This document shows positions 18,067 through 27,714 of a stretch of DNA of 64,000 nt, piece by piece. The position numbers and the translations under genes are program-made. The stretch spans positions 1-64,000 of the forward strand of contig CAWJSX010000003.1 in the NCBI GenBank assembly GCA_963845675.1. Reading direction: 5' to 3'. The notes beneath the pieces were generated by a model that was not told the DNA's origin, did no database searches, and worked only from the letters and a program-made list of their open reading frames with translations. Each line of letters starts with the position of its first letter. Within the stretch, counting starts at the first letter, position 1. This stretch comes from CAWJMD01 sp963845675. Its GTDB lineage: Bacteria; Actinomycetota; Actinomycetes; Actinomycetales; CAWJMD01.

Positions 18067-20093
18067 GTGAGTCTCTCCACCGCCCTGCGTCCTGCGACCG
18101 TCCTGACCGCCGTCGCCGCCGTCTGGTCGGGCTGCTGGACGACGGCAGCGCCGGCGAGTGCGGCCGAGAGTCGTCCACGCGGCCCGGGTCGGGCGTGCTC
18201 GAGCTCGAGGGTCATGGGTACGGACACGGTCGAGGGTCTGTCGCAGTGGGGCGCGTACGGCGCGGCCGATGCCGGCCTCGACTGGACCGAGATCCTCGGG
18301 CTTCTACTACCCGGGCACGAGCCGCGACGACGCAGTCGAACTCCGCGATCAGGGTGCAGATCAGCATCGACACCGGGCTCGGACGTCTGGGTCGACCCGG
18401 CCGCGGGGCTGACGCTGGTCAGCGGCGCCCAGAGCGCGCTGCTGCCGACCGGGACCGCCTACCAGGGGTGGCGCCTCGTCCGCAGCGGCGTGACTCTCGG
18501 GCTCCAACGGCTCCAGGACGGCACCTGGTACACCCACCCCTCACCGGTGACGCTGGCCTCCGGCGCGGGCTTCACGACCGGCTCCGACAGCACCCGCCTG
18601 GTGCTCCCGACCGCCAAGCGGATGGCGCTGCGCGGGACGGTCACCGCAGTGGTGGAGGGCACCTCGACCCTGCGCACCATCGCGGTGATGCCGATGGAGT
18701 CCTACCTGCGTGGAGTCGTGCCCGCGGAGATGCCGGCCGGCTGGAACATCCAGGCTCTGCGCGCCCAGTCGGTGGCGGCCCGGACGTACGCGGCCCGGCT
18801 CCGGTCCGAGGCCGGCTCGAAGCTCTGGGACACCTGCGACACCACGGCCTGCCAGGTCTTCAAGGGAACGGCGACGTACTCGTCCACCGGTGCCCTCCTG
18901 GCGCAGAACGAGCACCCCCGTACCGACCAGGGCATCGTCGACAGCGCGAACACCGTCCTCATGTACGACGCCGGTGGTGTCCAGAAGCTGGTGTTCACGC
19001 AGTTCAGCGCAGCCAACGGCGGGTGGACGGCCGCGGGGCCGGCTCAGCACCCCTACCAGGTCGCCAAGGCCGGACCCCTACGACGGCCGCATCCCGAACA
19101 GCGCCCACGCGTGGACCACCTCGCTGACCGTGGCCAAGGTCGAGTCGACGTACCCGGCCGATCGGCTCCTTCACGCACCTCACCGTCACCTCGCGCACGG
19201 GCGACGGCGACTTCGGGGGCCGCGTCGCCAGCCTCACCGTCACCGGCTCGAAGGGGTCCCAGACGGTGACCGGAGACGCCTTCCGGTCGTCGTTCGGGCT
19301 GAAGTCGAACTGGTTCCGCTTCCCGGGCTTCGCCGCCTTCCCGCGCGACCTCGACGCGGACGGCGAGGCCGACGTGATGGCGATCACCGCCGACGGGACG
19401 CTCACCTTCTACCCAGGGGCGGCGGGCACAGGGTTCGGCAGGCCCGTCGTGGCGGGCACCAGGTGGAACGGCCTGACGCTCGTGGCGCACGCGGGCGACT
19501 GGACCGGCGACGGCCGCCACGACATCGTCGGCCGGACGAGCAACGGCAACCTCTACCTGTACAGCGGCGACGGCGACGGCACGGTCACGGGCCGCGGCCG
19601 GATCGGCAACGGCTGGAACGGCGTGCGGACGCTCGTCGGACCGGGTGACTGGGACGGCGACGGACGGAGCGACCTGCTGGCGGTCTTCAACGCCGGCGGC
19701 GCGCTGCGCCTCTACCGCGGCAACGGCGCGAGCGGCTTCGGCGCCTCGTCCCAGATCGGTTCCGGCTGGACCGCGATGCAGCTGCTCACCGCCGTCGGCG
19801 ACGTCACCGGAGACGGCCACGGCGACCTCGTCGCCCGGCAGGGTGTCAGCACCGCCCTCATCATCTACCCGGGCAACGGTCGCGGCGGCTTCGGCAAGGC
19901 GGTCGTCCTCGGGCGCGGCTGGGACGCGTTCGACTCGTTCGTCGGCCCGGGGGACTGGGACGGGGACGGCCGGGCGGACCTGCTGGCCCGGCGCCCGGAC
20001 GGCGCGCTGATGCTCTACCCCGGAACCGGATCGGGCTTCGGCGTCCCGACCCAGGTCGGGCACGGCTGGAGCGGCCTGCGTGTCCTGGGCTGA
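18067..20093 (+). CDS. Secreted SpoIID/LytB-domain protein with five FG-GAP-like repeats (several frameshifts)
   Basis: A secreted protein whose SpoIID domain is related to lytic transglycosylases that cut stripped glycan strands. GTG 18067 begins a Sec signal with cleavage near PASA-AES (residue 32). Breaks, mostly +1, occur near 18190, 18235, 18300, 18340, 18385, 19070 and 19160. The pieces give the GHGYGHGRG-LSQWGAYGAA signature, IAVMPMESYLRGVVPAEMPA and IQALRAQSVAARTYAARLRS, which define SpoIID/LytB. The last 275 residues (19266 onward, intact) hold five repeats, each with a calcium-type loop: DADGEAD, TGDGRHD, DGDGRSD, TGDGHGD, DGDGRAD. Each is followed by LxxYxGxGxxGF and xIGxGWxxM patterns. 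The same module ends three neighbouring proteins and probably binds the wall. Confidence 0.8.
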
Positions 20094-20140
20094 GCCTGGC
20101 GTACCAGCCCACCGCGGGCCGGTCACGGAGCGTGAGTTTC

Positions 20141-20146
20141 TACCAT
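20141..20146 (+). promoter_or_regulatory. Putative -10 box (TACCAT) upstream of amidase
   Basis: TACCAT is preceded by a relatively AT-rich GAGTTTC run. It lies 131 bp before the GTG at 20277, so the leader would be about 125 nt. The rest of this 183-bp gap shows nothing recognisable. Confidence 0.35.
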
Positions 20147-20276
20147 CTGGGCCGTGGGGGTTGATTTCTCGGCCCTGACCGCCGATGGTCCTGTGTGACG
20201 GAAGTGACCAGTGGGGCGTGCACGCGACCTCTCGTCCGCCCGATCGTCCTGTCGTGCGTCTGCCTCTGGAGTCCCG

Positions 20277-22258
20277 GTGTCCTCTGACCGACCCGCCCCC
20301 CGTACCCGCCTACCCCAGCGTCTGGTCCTGACCTTCGCGCTCGGCGGCAGCATGCTCGTGCTGCCGACCGTGTCGGCGCCCGCTGCCGAGCCCGAGCCGA
20401 TCGCGCCGGCGGTGCAGACCCTCGACATCGCCGGCGTCGACGCGGCCGCGTCGACGAGCGCTGAGGCGCCGCGCAGCACCGCCGCACGCGGTGCCGCCAC
20501 CGACGCGCCCGAGGTGCTGACCGCGCAGCGCGACACCGACCCGTTCACCGTGGCCGGCGTCAGCTGGCCGGCGGAGGCCGACGTCTCGACGGTGCAGATG
20601 CGGGTCCGCGAGAACGGCACCTGGTCCGCCTGGGAGTCGCTGCCGGTGATCGACGAGGGTCCCGACGCGGGCACCGAGGAGTACGAGCGGTCGAGCGGTC
20701 GCGTCGGCACCTCGCCGCTGGTCAGCGACGGCGCCGACGGCGTGCAGGTCCGCGTCGACACGGCGGACGGCACGGCTCCGGAGGGCCTCGAGCTCTCCCT
20801 GATCGACCCCGGCACGTCGGCCGCCGACGGCAGCGCGCCGGGCAGGCCGCCCCCATGGGCACCGCCGACTCCGCAGCGACGCAGCCGCGCATCGTGAGCC
20901 GCGCCGAGTGGGGGGCCGACGAGAGCCTGACGCGCGGCCCGCACCGCGTGAACGAGACCGTGCGCGCGCTCGTGCTGCACCACACCGCCGGCTCGAACAC
21001 CTACACGCAGGCGCAGGCCGTCAGCCAGCTCCGCGGCGTGTACGCCTACCACACGAAGTCCCTCGGCTGGTCTGACATCGGCTACAACCTCGTGGTCGAC
21101 CGCTACGGCACGATCTACGAGGGCCGGCGCGGCAGCGTCACCCAGGCCATCCAGGGCGCCCACGCCGGTGGCTTCAACCGCGACACGTTCGGCGTCTCGG
21201 TGATGGGCAACTTCGTCGGCGTCAACCCGCCGTCCGCCGTGATCACCGCCCTCAACAAGGTGATCGGGTGGAAGCTCGGCCAGTACGGCGCCAACCCTCG
21301 GGGGACGTCCGTGCTCACGTCGGAGGGCGGCGGCACGTCCCGCTGGCCCGCCGGCACCAAGGTGACCGTGAACAACGTGATGGGTCACAAGGACGTCGGC
21401 CAGACGTCCTGCCCGGGCAACATCTCCAACTACCTGCCGGGCCTGCGGTCTGCGGCGGCCACGCTCGCCGCGAAGACCACGCCGAACCTGCGCAACGCGT
21501 TCCCGCGCGACTTCACCGGCGACCGCGCCGCCGACATCCTCAGCATCGACGCCGGCGGCAGGCTCCTGCTCTACCGCGGCAACGGCAGCGGCGGCTTCGT
21601 GCGCGGTGTCACGCAGATCGGCCACGGCTGGGGCGGCATCGACCTCGTCACCCAGGTGGGCGACTGGACCGGCGACGGGCACCCCGACCTGATCGCGCGC
21701 GAGCGCACCACCAACCGGCTGCGGATCTACGAGGGCAACGGTGTCGGGAGCTTCTCCGGCAGCACCGTGGTCGGCAGCGGCTGGGGTGGCATGGACACGC
21801 TGATCGGCATGGGCGACATGACCCGCGACGGCCGGCGTGACCTCCTGGCCCGGCACGTCAACGGCTCGCTGTACCGCTACGACGGCAACGGTGCAGGCGC
21901 CTTCGCCGGCAGCGCGAAGATCGCGGACGGCTTCGGCGGCTTCGACATGGTCGGCGCCGCAGGTGACTTCACCGACGACGGCGACCCCGACGTCTTCGCC
22001 CGCACCTCCGACGGTCGCCTGATGCTCTACCCCGGGTCGACCACGGGCACGCTCGAGTCCGTCCGCCAGATCGGGCAGGGCTGGGGCTCGATGAAGCACG
22101 TCTGGGGCACCGGCAGCTGGGACACCCGCGCCGGTCAGGACCTCCTGGCCGTCACCGGTGCCGGCACCCTCTACCTCTACGGCGGCAACACCAACGGTGG
22201 CTTCGCGTCGTCGGCCCAGCTGGGCAACGGCTGGGGATCGATGCGCATCATCCCCTGA
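20277..22258 (+). CDS. Secreted PGRP-type N-acetylmuramoyl-L-alanine amidase with five FG-GAP-like repeats (one frameshift)
   Basis: Cleaves the bond between MurNAc and L-alanine of peptidoglycan, outside the cell. GTG 20277 follows a TGGAG ribosome site and encodes a signal with the core LVLTFALGGSMLVLPTVSAP. An N-terminal region (about residues 40-190) of unknown fold contains SWPAEADVSTVQMRVRENG. A missing C near 20842 shifts the frame by -1. The amidase domain follows: RAEWGADESL, ALVLHHTAGSNTYTQ (zinc His and catalytic region), GYNLVVDRYGTIYEGR, GHKDVGQTSCPG (second zinc His and Cys ligand). From about 21505 come five repeats, with loops such as FTGDRAAD, WTGDGHPD, MTRDGRRD, FTDDGDPD and a degenerate fifth (WDTRAGQD). 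About 660 residues in total. Confidence 0.88.
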
Positions 22259-22278
22259 CGGGACGAACTGTGGCGTTT

Positions 22279-22295
22279 CGCCGGACACCCCGGCG
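22279..22295 (+). terminator. Short hairpin after amidase gene
   Basis: CGCCGG-ACACC-CCGGCG is a perfect six-base stem with a five-base loop, 20 bp after the amidase stop. No U-run follows, as is common in high-GC actinobacteria, so the role as a terminator is only plausible. Confidence 0.35.
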
Positions 22296-22305
22296 GGCCT
22301 GGCGC

Positions 22306-22311
22306 TAGGTT
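22306..22311 (+). promoter_or_regulatory. Putative -10 box (TAGGTT)
   Basis: TAGGTT lies 88 bp before the GTG at 22399 of the next secreted-protein gene; GAGAGAGG just before the GTG is the ribosome site. Confidence 0.35.
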
Positions 22312-22398
22312 CTGCCTGCCACAGACCCGGGCCGCCATGCCGCCTGAGTGCGGTCGTGGTCGGCTGCGGGGCGCCTCCCGCTGGAGAGAGGACGTCCC

Positions 22399-23850
22399 GT
22401 GGGCGACCACCGAGGCCTGCGCACGCTCCTGGCGTGTACCGCGACGATCGCCGTGACGGCCGCGCTGGCGGCGCCGGCGGGTGCCGCCGCGGACGACGAG
22501 CGCTCCGCGCCGGCGCGACGGACCCCGTCGAGCCAGCAGATGGACGGGCGCGCCGAGGTGCCCTCCCGGTCCGTCGCGCCGGACGCGGCGGCCCGCAGCG
22601 GGTCCCGGCTGGCGGCCGCGGCGCAGCTGCCGGCCCCCGCGTGCCCCGTCGGCATGTCGTGGAGCAGCACCGTGAACCACGAGGGCTTCGAGGACGGCGT
22701 GTCCGACCCCGCCAACACCACGGGGTGGGGGGTGAACGGGAACGCCCCGGTCGAGGGGAGCCAGGTGGCGGCCAGCGTGCACGCCGCCGGCTCCGCGGAG
22801 GACGACTCGGTGCTCTACCTCGAGCCCATGTACGGGACCCCGGGCGCACGCACGTTCCTCGCGTTCGCCACCCGCGGGAACGACGCCTTCGACAACGTGG
22901 GCTTCGGGGCGAACACGACGTTCTACGGGATGGACCTCTCCCCGACGTGGGAGCGCGTCCAGGTCGAGATCACCGAGGCGGTCGACTACTACGACGACCA
23001 CTTCCTCGACGCCGGGTTCATCCACCTGGAGAGCGCGTCCGACACCTGGTGGGAGGTCGACGACGTGACGGTCTTCACGTGCGTCACGCCCAAGGCGTCA
23101 GGGGTCCGAGGTGACTGGACCGGCGAGGGCAGCGTGGACGTGCTGGCCACCACGCCCGACGGCACGCTGCGGCTCTACCCCGGCAAGAGCAGCGGAGGGG
23201 TGTATGCGGGCCGGAACATCGGCACCGGCTGGGCCGACATGACCTACCTGGGGTCGCCCGGCGACATCAACGGCGACCGCCGCACCGACCTCGTGGCGCG
23301 CTCGGCGGACGGCACCCTGTACATGTACGCCGGCCGCGGTGAGGGCGCCTTCGCGAAGGCCGTCCAGATCGGCGTCAAGTGGAACTCGATGACGGCCCTG
23401 ATCACGTCGGGCGACGTGGACGGCGACGGCCGCCCCGACCTGATGGCCCGGCGTAGCGACGGGACGCTCCACCTCTACCGCTTCTCGTCCAGCGGGATCC
23501 TGTCCTACCGCGGCCAGGTCGGCAGCGGCTGGAACGGGATGGAGTGGATGGTGGGCATGGGCGACCTCAGCGGCGACGGCCGTGGGGACGTCCTCGGCAT
23601 CACGAAGACCGGCGCCATGTACGCCTACCGGGGCACCGCCAAGGGCCTGCTCGGCACCGGGCTGGTCGGCAAGGGGTGGGGCGGGATGACGTGGGTCACC
23701 AGCCCCGGTGACATGAGCCTCGACGGCCGTGGCGACCTGCTGGCCCGCAACGGTGACGGGGACCTGATCTTCTACCCGGGCAAGCTCGACGGAGTGCGCA
23801 ACGGCACCGTCGTGGGTGGCGGCTGGGACGGACTCGTGCGCATCCTCTGA
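22399..23850 (+). CDS. Secreted protein: jelly-roll-like N-terminal domain plus five FG-GAP-like repeats
   Basis: An intact 483-residue secreted protein. The signal peptide ends near APAGAAADD (about residue 30). A linker rich in Ala, Arg and Ser leads to a domain at about residues 85-230 that starts VNHEGFEDGVSDPANTTGWG and includes DSVLYLEP and SDTWWEVDDVTVFTC. This resembles the beta-sandwich or 'choice-of-anchor'/carbohydrate-binding type of domain, but I cannot name it with certainty. The C-terminal 245 residues hold five repeats: WTGEGSVDVL, INGDRRTDLV, VDGDGRPDLM, LSGDGRGDVL, MSLDGRGDLL. No catalytic motif is evident, so a binding or adhesion role is more likely than hydrolysis. It stands between the amidase and the convergent scoAB genes. 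Confidence 0.82.
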   Translation: MGDHRGLRTLLACTATIAVTAALAAPAGAAADDERSAPARRTPSSQQMDGRAEVPSRSVAPDAAARSGSRLAAAAQLPAPACPVGMSWSSTVNHEGFEDGVSDPANTTGWGVNGNAPVEGSQVAASVHAAGSAEDDSVLYLEPMYGTPGARTFLAFATRGNDAFDNVGFGANTTFYGMDLSPTWERVQVEITEAVDYYDDHFLDAGFIHLESASDTWWEVDDVTVFTCVTPKASGVRGDWTGEGSVDVLATTPDGTLRLYPGKSSGGVYAGRNIGTGWADMTYLGSPGDINGDRRTDLVARSADGTLYMYAGRGEGAFAKAVQIGVKWNSMTALITSGDVDGDGRPDLMARRSDGTLHLYRFSSSGILSYRGQVGSGWNGMEWMVGMGDLSGDGRGDVLGITKTGAMYAYRGTAKGLLGTGLVGKGWGGMTWVTSPGDMSLDGRGDLLARNGDGDLIFYPGKLDGVRNGTVVGGGWDGLVRIL

Positions 23851-23861
23851 GCGGACGTGCG

Positions 23862-23886
23862 CGCGACCGGTCAGGCGCCGGTCGCG
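23862..23886. terminator. Bidirectional terminator-like hairpin
   Basis: CGCGACCGG-TCAGGCG-CCGGTCGCG forms a perfect nine-base stem with a seven-base loop. It lies 11 bp after the stop of the plus-strand gene, and the loop contains the stop codon of minus-strand scoB (23871-23873). It can therefore serve the message from either side of this convergent junction. Confidence 0.6.
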
Positions 23887-24512
23887 TCCACCAGGTGCGG
23901 CCCCGTCTTCTCCCGGACCTCGTCGAGGGTCACGCCCTCGGCGAGCTCACGCAGCACGAGGCCGTCGTCGGTGACGTCGATGACGGCCAGGTCGGTGATG
24001 ATGCGCTGGACGACGCCCCGACCCGTGTAGGGCAGCGAGCACTCGTCGACGATCTTGTGCGAGCCGTCCTTGGCGACGTGCTCCATCAGGACGATCACCT
24101 TCTTGGCGCCGTGCACGAGGTCCATCGCCCCGCCCATGCCCTTGACCATCTTGCCGGGGATCATCCAGTTGGCGATGTCGCCGGTGGCTGACACCTGCAT
24201 CGCTCCGAGGATCGCGGCGTCGATCTTGCCCCCGCGGATCATGCCGAAGCTCGTCGCCGAGTCGAAGATCGACGCACCGGGCCGCAGGGTGACGGTCTCC
24301 TTGCCGGCGTTGATCAGGTCCGCGTCCTCGTCGCCCTCGTAGGGGTAGGGGCCGAAGCCGAGGATGCCGTTCTCGGACTGCAGCACGATCTCGACGTCGT
24401 CGGGGACGTAGTTGGGCACCAGGGTCGGCAGCCCGATCCCGAGGTTCACGTAGTCGCCGTCGACGAGCTCGGCCGCGGCGCGGGCCGCCATCTGCTCACG
24501 CGTCAGGGCCAT
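23871..24512 (-). CDS. scoB: 3-oxoacid CoA-transferase subunit B
   Basis: Catalytic subunit of a heteromeric class I CoA transferase, which moves CoA between succinyl-CoA (or a similar donor) and a 3-oxoacid such as acetoacetate in the cytoplasm. Intact, 213 residues. The glutamate that forms the CoA thioester is Glu47 in LQSENGILGFG, and NLGIGLPT at 23-30 is typical. The ATG at 24512 was chosen because the homologous domain begins ALTREQMAARAA and it stands one base after the scoA stop. The loop of a 3' hairpin holds its stop codon. Confidence 0.9.
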   Translation of the reverse strand: MALTREQMAARAAAELVDGDYVNLGIGLPTLVPNYVPDDVEIVLQSENGILGFGPYPYEGDEDADLINAGKETVTLRPGASIFDSATSFGMIRGGKIDAAILGAMQVSATGDIANWMIPGKMVKGMGGAMDLVHGAKKVIVLMEHVAKDGSHKIVDECSLPYTGRGVVQRIITDLAVIDVTDDGLVLRELAEGVTLDEVREKTGPHLVDATGA

Positions 24513-24513
24513 C

Positions 24514-25320
24514 TCAGCTCTCCTCCGTCTGGTTCGTCCGGTCCGTCGCGGGGCGCGGCCGCACTGTCCGCTTCTCGATCCGCTTCTCCGCAGCCTGCTC
24601 CGGTGTGAGGGGGACCACGCGCTGGACGAACACGCCAGGAAGGTGGACCTGGTCCGGGTCCAGCTCGCCCGGCTCGACGAGCTCCTCGACCTCGGCCAGC
24701 GTGACGCCGCCGGCCATGGCGCAGAGCGGGTTGAAGTTGCGCGCGGAGTCGCGGAAGACGAGGTTGCCGTGCCGGTCGCCCTTCCAGGCACGGACCAGGC
24801 CGAAGTCGGCGTGGATGGCCTGCTCGAGCACGTACTGGTGCTCGGTGCCGCGGACGGTGAACGTGGCGGTCGGCTTCGGGGGCGAGGCGAGCACCACGTC
24901 GCCGTGGGCGTCGTACCGCCACGGGAGGCCGCCGTCGGCGACCTGCGTACCCACCCCGGTGGCGGTGTAGAAGGCGGGGATGCCCGCTCCACCCGCTCGC
25001 AGCCTCTCCGCCAGCGTCCCCTGCGGAGTCAGCTCGACCTCCAGCTCCCCGGCCAGGTACTGCCGCGCGAACTCCTTGTTCTCCCCGACGTACGAGGCGA
25101 CGACCCGGCGGATCCGTCCCGCGCCGAGCAGGACGCCCAGGCCCCAGCCGTCCACCCCGCAGTTGTTCGAGAAGACCTCGAGGTCGGACGCGCCCCGCTC
25201 GTGCAGAGCCGCGATCAGGACGCTGGGGATGCCGCAGAGACCGAACCCTCCGACCGCGAGACTGGCGCCGTCACCGATGTCGGCGACGGCGTCCTGGGGA
25301 GAGCGGACGACCTTGTCCAT
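24514..25320 (-). CDS. scoA: 3-oxoacid CoA-transferase subunit A
   Basis: Partner of the catalytic B subunit in a CoA transferase used for ketone-body or branched-chain acid use. Intact, 268 residues. It starts MDKVVRSPQDAVADIGDGAS and continues AVGGFGLCGIPSVLIAALHE, the glycine-rich N-terminal motif of subunit A. Later landmarks are SNNCGVDGWGLGVLL and ASYVGENKEFARQYLAGELE. The C-terminal 25 residues after EKRIEKRTVRPRP are a charged tail with no counterpart that I know. It is the first gene of a two-gene operon, read divergently from the peptidase-like gene at 25528. Confidence 0.9.
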   Translation of the reverse strand: MDKVVRSPQDAVADIGDGASLAVGGFGLCGIPSVLIAALHERGASDLEVFSNNCGVDGWGLGVLLGAGRIRRVVASYVGENKEFARQYLAGELEVELTPQGTLAERLRAGGAGIPAFYTATGVGTQVADGGLPWRYDAHGDVVLASPPKPTATFTVRGTEHQYVLEQAIHADFGLVRAWKGDRHGNLVFRDSARNFNPLCAMAGGVTLAEVEELVEPGELDPDQVHLPGVFVQRVVPLTPEQAAEKRIEKRTVRPRPATDRTNQTEES

Positions 25321-25527
25321 GCGTGGGCTCCTCGGCGAGCAGGGGTGTCGTGACGGGACACCGCGGAGTGTACGGGGCCGGACCTGTCACGGACCGTGTG
25401 TGTTGCGCCCATGTAATTCACCCATCCCGTGGTACCTGCTCAAGCATCGGGGCGGGTCCACCGATGGGTCAGGGTCGTCCCGTCCGTCACGTCCGTCACG
25501 TGACGCCAACGTCTGGAGCCCTCCGCG
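25321..25527. promoter_or_regulatory. Divergent intergenic region (scoA / M15-like gene)
   Basis: These 207 bp separate two divergent genes, so must hold both promoters. An AT-richer island at about 25400-25430 contains CATGTAATTCACC. Near the plus-strand gene, CGTCCGTCA is repeated at 25487-25500 and followed by CGTGACG, giving overlapping direct and inverted GTCA/TGAC units that may bind a regulator. No hexamer pair was convincing enough to call. Confidence 0.35.
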
Positions 25528-27024
25528 GTGAACCGTCTGCACACAGGACGCCGAGGCCTCGCCTCGTCGCAGGACCGTCTCACCGGCTTCCTGGTCCGGC
25601 TCATCGTGGTCGCCGTCGTCGCGCTGGTGAGCGTCGGCCTCGCCACGCAGGGCCAGGCGAGCGCCGTGGCCGCCGTGTCGGTGCCTTCGCCGCGGGTCGC
25701 CTACACGACCGGGCCGGAGCCGCTGGCGAAGTACGTCGGCCAGTTCACGTGCACGACGAAGCTCCCGGCGGGCACCGCGAAGCTCAAGGCGCTCCTCGTC
25801 GAGACGTACGGGCCGCTCACCGTCGGCACCCTGCGCGGCTGCTCCGTCGGCGGACGCAGCGAGCACAAGGACGGACGCGCGCTCGACATCATGATGAACG
25901 TCGGCGTCCCCGCGGAGCGGGCGAAGGCGAACGCCTTCCTCAGCTGGCTGATCGGCCCGGACGAGCAGGGCGTGACCGCGGGCAACGCCCGCCGCCTCGG
26001 CGTGATGTACCTGATCTGGAACAAGCACTCGTGGGACGCCTACGACGCCACCCCGAAGTGGGAGCCCTACACCGGCCCGAACCCGCACACCGACCACATC
26101 CACCTCAGCCTGAGCTGGGACGGCGCGCTGGGGCGCACGTCCTTCTGGACCGGCAAGGCCACCACCAAGTACGACTACGGCCCCTGCCAGATCTACTTCG
26201 GTGAGGCGCCCGAGCCGGGCCCGCACTACCAGCGCTGCCCCGCCACGAAGATCCGTCCCGGGGTCGCGTTCCCCCGCTGGTGGGACGCCGGTACCACCGC
26301 CGATGTCGTCGCGGTGCTGCCCGACGGCAAGCTGAGCCTCTATCCCGGGACCGGCAAGGGCTCGTTCGGTCGCGCCTCGATGATCGGTCGGGGCTGGGGC
26401 GGCATGAGCCTGGTCTCGGCGGTCGGCGACCTCGACAAGGACGGGTTCCGCGACCTGGTCGGCCGTGACGCCGAGGGCGTCCTGTGGCTGTACCGGGGCA
26501 ACGGCAAGGGCGGGTTCCTGGCCCGCCTGCGGATCGGCCACGGCTGGAACGGCATGGACACCCTGGTGGGTGCCGGCGACCTCGACCTGGACGGTGCCGT
26601 CGACCTGCTGGCGCGACGCGCCTCGGACGGCGCGCTGCTCACCTACCTGGGCAACGGGAAGGGTGCGGTCCGCTTCGGTGCCGAGGTCGGCCGGGCGGCT
26701 GACGCGGACCTGGTGCAGGCCGTCGGCGACTTCGACGGCGACACGCGGCCCGACATCCTGACCCGCACGACCGTCGGTGGCGCGCTCATGCTCCACCCCG
26801 GCGACGGACGCGGCGGCTTCGACGAGCCGCGCCAGATCGGCCGCAACTGGACCGTGATGACCGCGCTGATCGGCCCCGGTGACTTCAACGGCGACGGCAC
26901 GGCGGACCTGCTGGCCCGTCGGGACGGTGGCGAGCTGATGCTCTACGCCGGTCGGGGTGACGGTGGCTTCGGCGCCGTCACGCAGGTCGGCTCCGGCTGG
27001 AGCTCCCTGCGCCTGGTCAGCTGA
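25528..27024 (+). CDS. Secreted M15/LAS-like peptidase-domain protein with five FG-GAP-like repeats
   Basis: An intact 498-residue exported protein with a GTG start. A hydrophobic segment at 22-45 is the signal or anchor. The first domain (about 60-245) has SEHKDGRALDIMM, with His113 and Asp120, and HTDHIHLSLSWDGA, with His190 and His192. This spacing of two His/Asp pairs is that of the LAS/M15-type zinc peptidases and of the related family near ARB_07466, which cut or bind wall peptides. The C-terminal 235 residues hold five repeats: TTADVVAVL, LDKDGFRDLV, LDLDGAVDLL, FDGDTRPDIL, FNGDGTADLL. It is the fourth neighbour with this module. Its end overlaps the convergent TIGR03089 gene by eight bases. 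Confidence 0.82.
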   Translation: MNRLHTGRRGLASSQDRLTGFLVRLIVVAVVALVSVGLATQGQASAVAAVSVPSPRVAYTTGPEPLAKYVGQFTCTTKLPAGTAKLKALLVETYGPLTVGTLRGCSVGGRSEHKDGRALDIMMNVGVPAERAKANAFLSWLIGPDEQGVTAGNARRLGVMYLIWNKHSWDAYDATPKWEPYTGPNPHTDHIHLSLSWDGALGRTSFWTGKATTKYDYGPCQIYFGEAPEPGPHYQRCPATKIRPGVAFPRWWDAGTTADVVAVLPDGKLSLYPGTGKGSFGRASMIGRGWGGMSLVSAVGDLDKDGFRDLVGRDAEGVLWLYRGNGKGGFLARLRIGHGWNGMDTLVGAGDLDLDGAVDLLARRASDGALLTYLGNGKGAVRFGAEVGRAADADLVQAVGDFDGDTRPDILTRTTVGGALMLHPGDGRGGFDEPRQIGRNWTVMTALIGPGDFNGDGTADLLARRDGGELMLYAGRGDGGFGAVTQVGSGWSSLRLVS

Positions 27025-27703
27025 GGCCGGTCGACGCCTCCCAGCGCCGCGTCACCTGCTCGGACGCGATCAGCGCCTCCGCGTCGACGTCCGGGTGCAC
27101 GATGACCACGGACCCGTCGCGCCGCAGCGTGGGCAGCACGACCTCCGACAGCGGGGCCACCCGTCCGGGACCGACCACGACCAGGACACGGGGAGCGGGC
27201 ACGCCGTCCTGCCGTCCGTCGCTGGTCGCCAGCGACATCCCGGCCGGTGGCACGACCAGCACGTCCGGCTGACCGCCGACCTCGGCGTTGTAGTCGACGA
27301 CGCCCTCCGGGAGTCGGGGAGCGGAGCGGTCCAGCGCCGGGAGCGTGACCAGCACGTCGCCGGGCTCCGCCGCGTCCGGGTCGGTCCGGACCGTCAGGCC
27401 GGACCCGTCGGTCGACGGGTCGGCCCCGACGACCTCGAGGGCCAGCTGCCACACGACGCTGCGCCAGTGACCCGGTAGGTCGAGCGCGACGACGTCTCCC
27501 GGCTCCACACCGAGCTCGTCCACGAGCAGGTTCGCGGTCTTGACCACCCAGTTGGCCAGCACCCGGGCGGAGAGCTCCACGCGCTCCGCTCCCGGTCCGT
27601 ACCAGGTGAGGCGTGGCCGCCCCGGGTCGCTGGCCTGCAGGGCGTCCAGGAGACCTGCCACGTCCCGCGCCCGGGCCACCGCCGAGGCGGGGGAGGCGCC
27701 CAT
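27017..27703 (-). CDS. TIGR03089 family protein
   Basis: A 228-residue intact protein resembling the N-terminal third of an acyl-CoA synthetase (adenylate-forming enzyme). Landmarks are PRLTWYGPGAERVELSARVL, NWVVKTANLLVDELGVEPGD and VALDLPGHWRSVVWQLALEV. The ATP-binding core motif (TSGTTG-like) and C-terminal domain are absent, so it is unlikely to be a complete ligase. TIGR03089 is an actinobacterial family of unknown function. The ATG at 27703 was chosen because the family begins there; the frame is open far upstream only as a shadow of the next gene. It lies 11 bp after the DUF3105 gene and is probably co-transcribed with it. Confidence 0.75.
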   Translation of the reverse strand: MGASPASAVARARDVAGLLDALQASDPGRPRLTWYGPGAERVELSARVLANWVVKTANLLVDELGVEPGDVVALDLPGHWRSVVWQLALEVVGADPSTDGSGLTVRTDPDAAEPGDVLVTLPALDRSAPRLPEGVVDYNAEVGGQPDVLVVPPAGMSLATSDGRQDGVPAPRVLVVVGPGRVAPLSEVVLPTLRRDGSVVIVHPDVDAEALIASEQVTRRWEASTGLS

Positions 27704-27714
27704 CGAGGACACCG

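Noticed and set aside
18067..20093. Pseudogene status of the SpoIID-type gene
   Set aside because: Seven breaks, but each restores family motifs and most are +1; the repeats after 19266 are intact. Sequence error is the simpler reading.
25404..25430. TTGCGC with TGTAAT as a promoter
   Set aside because: The two hexamers are only about four bases apart, so cannot be one promoter.
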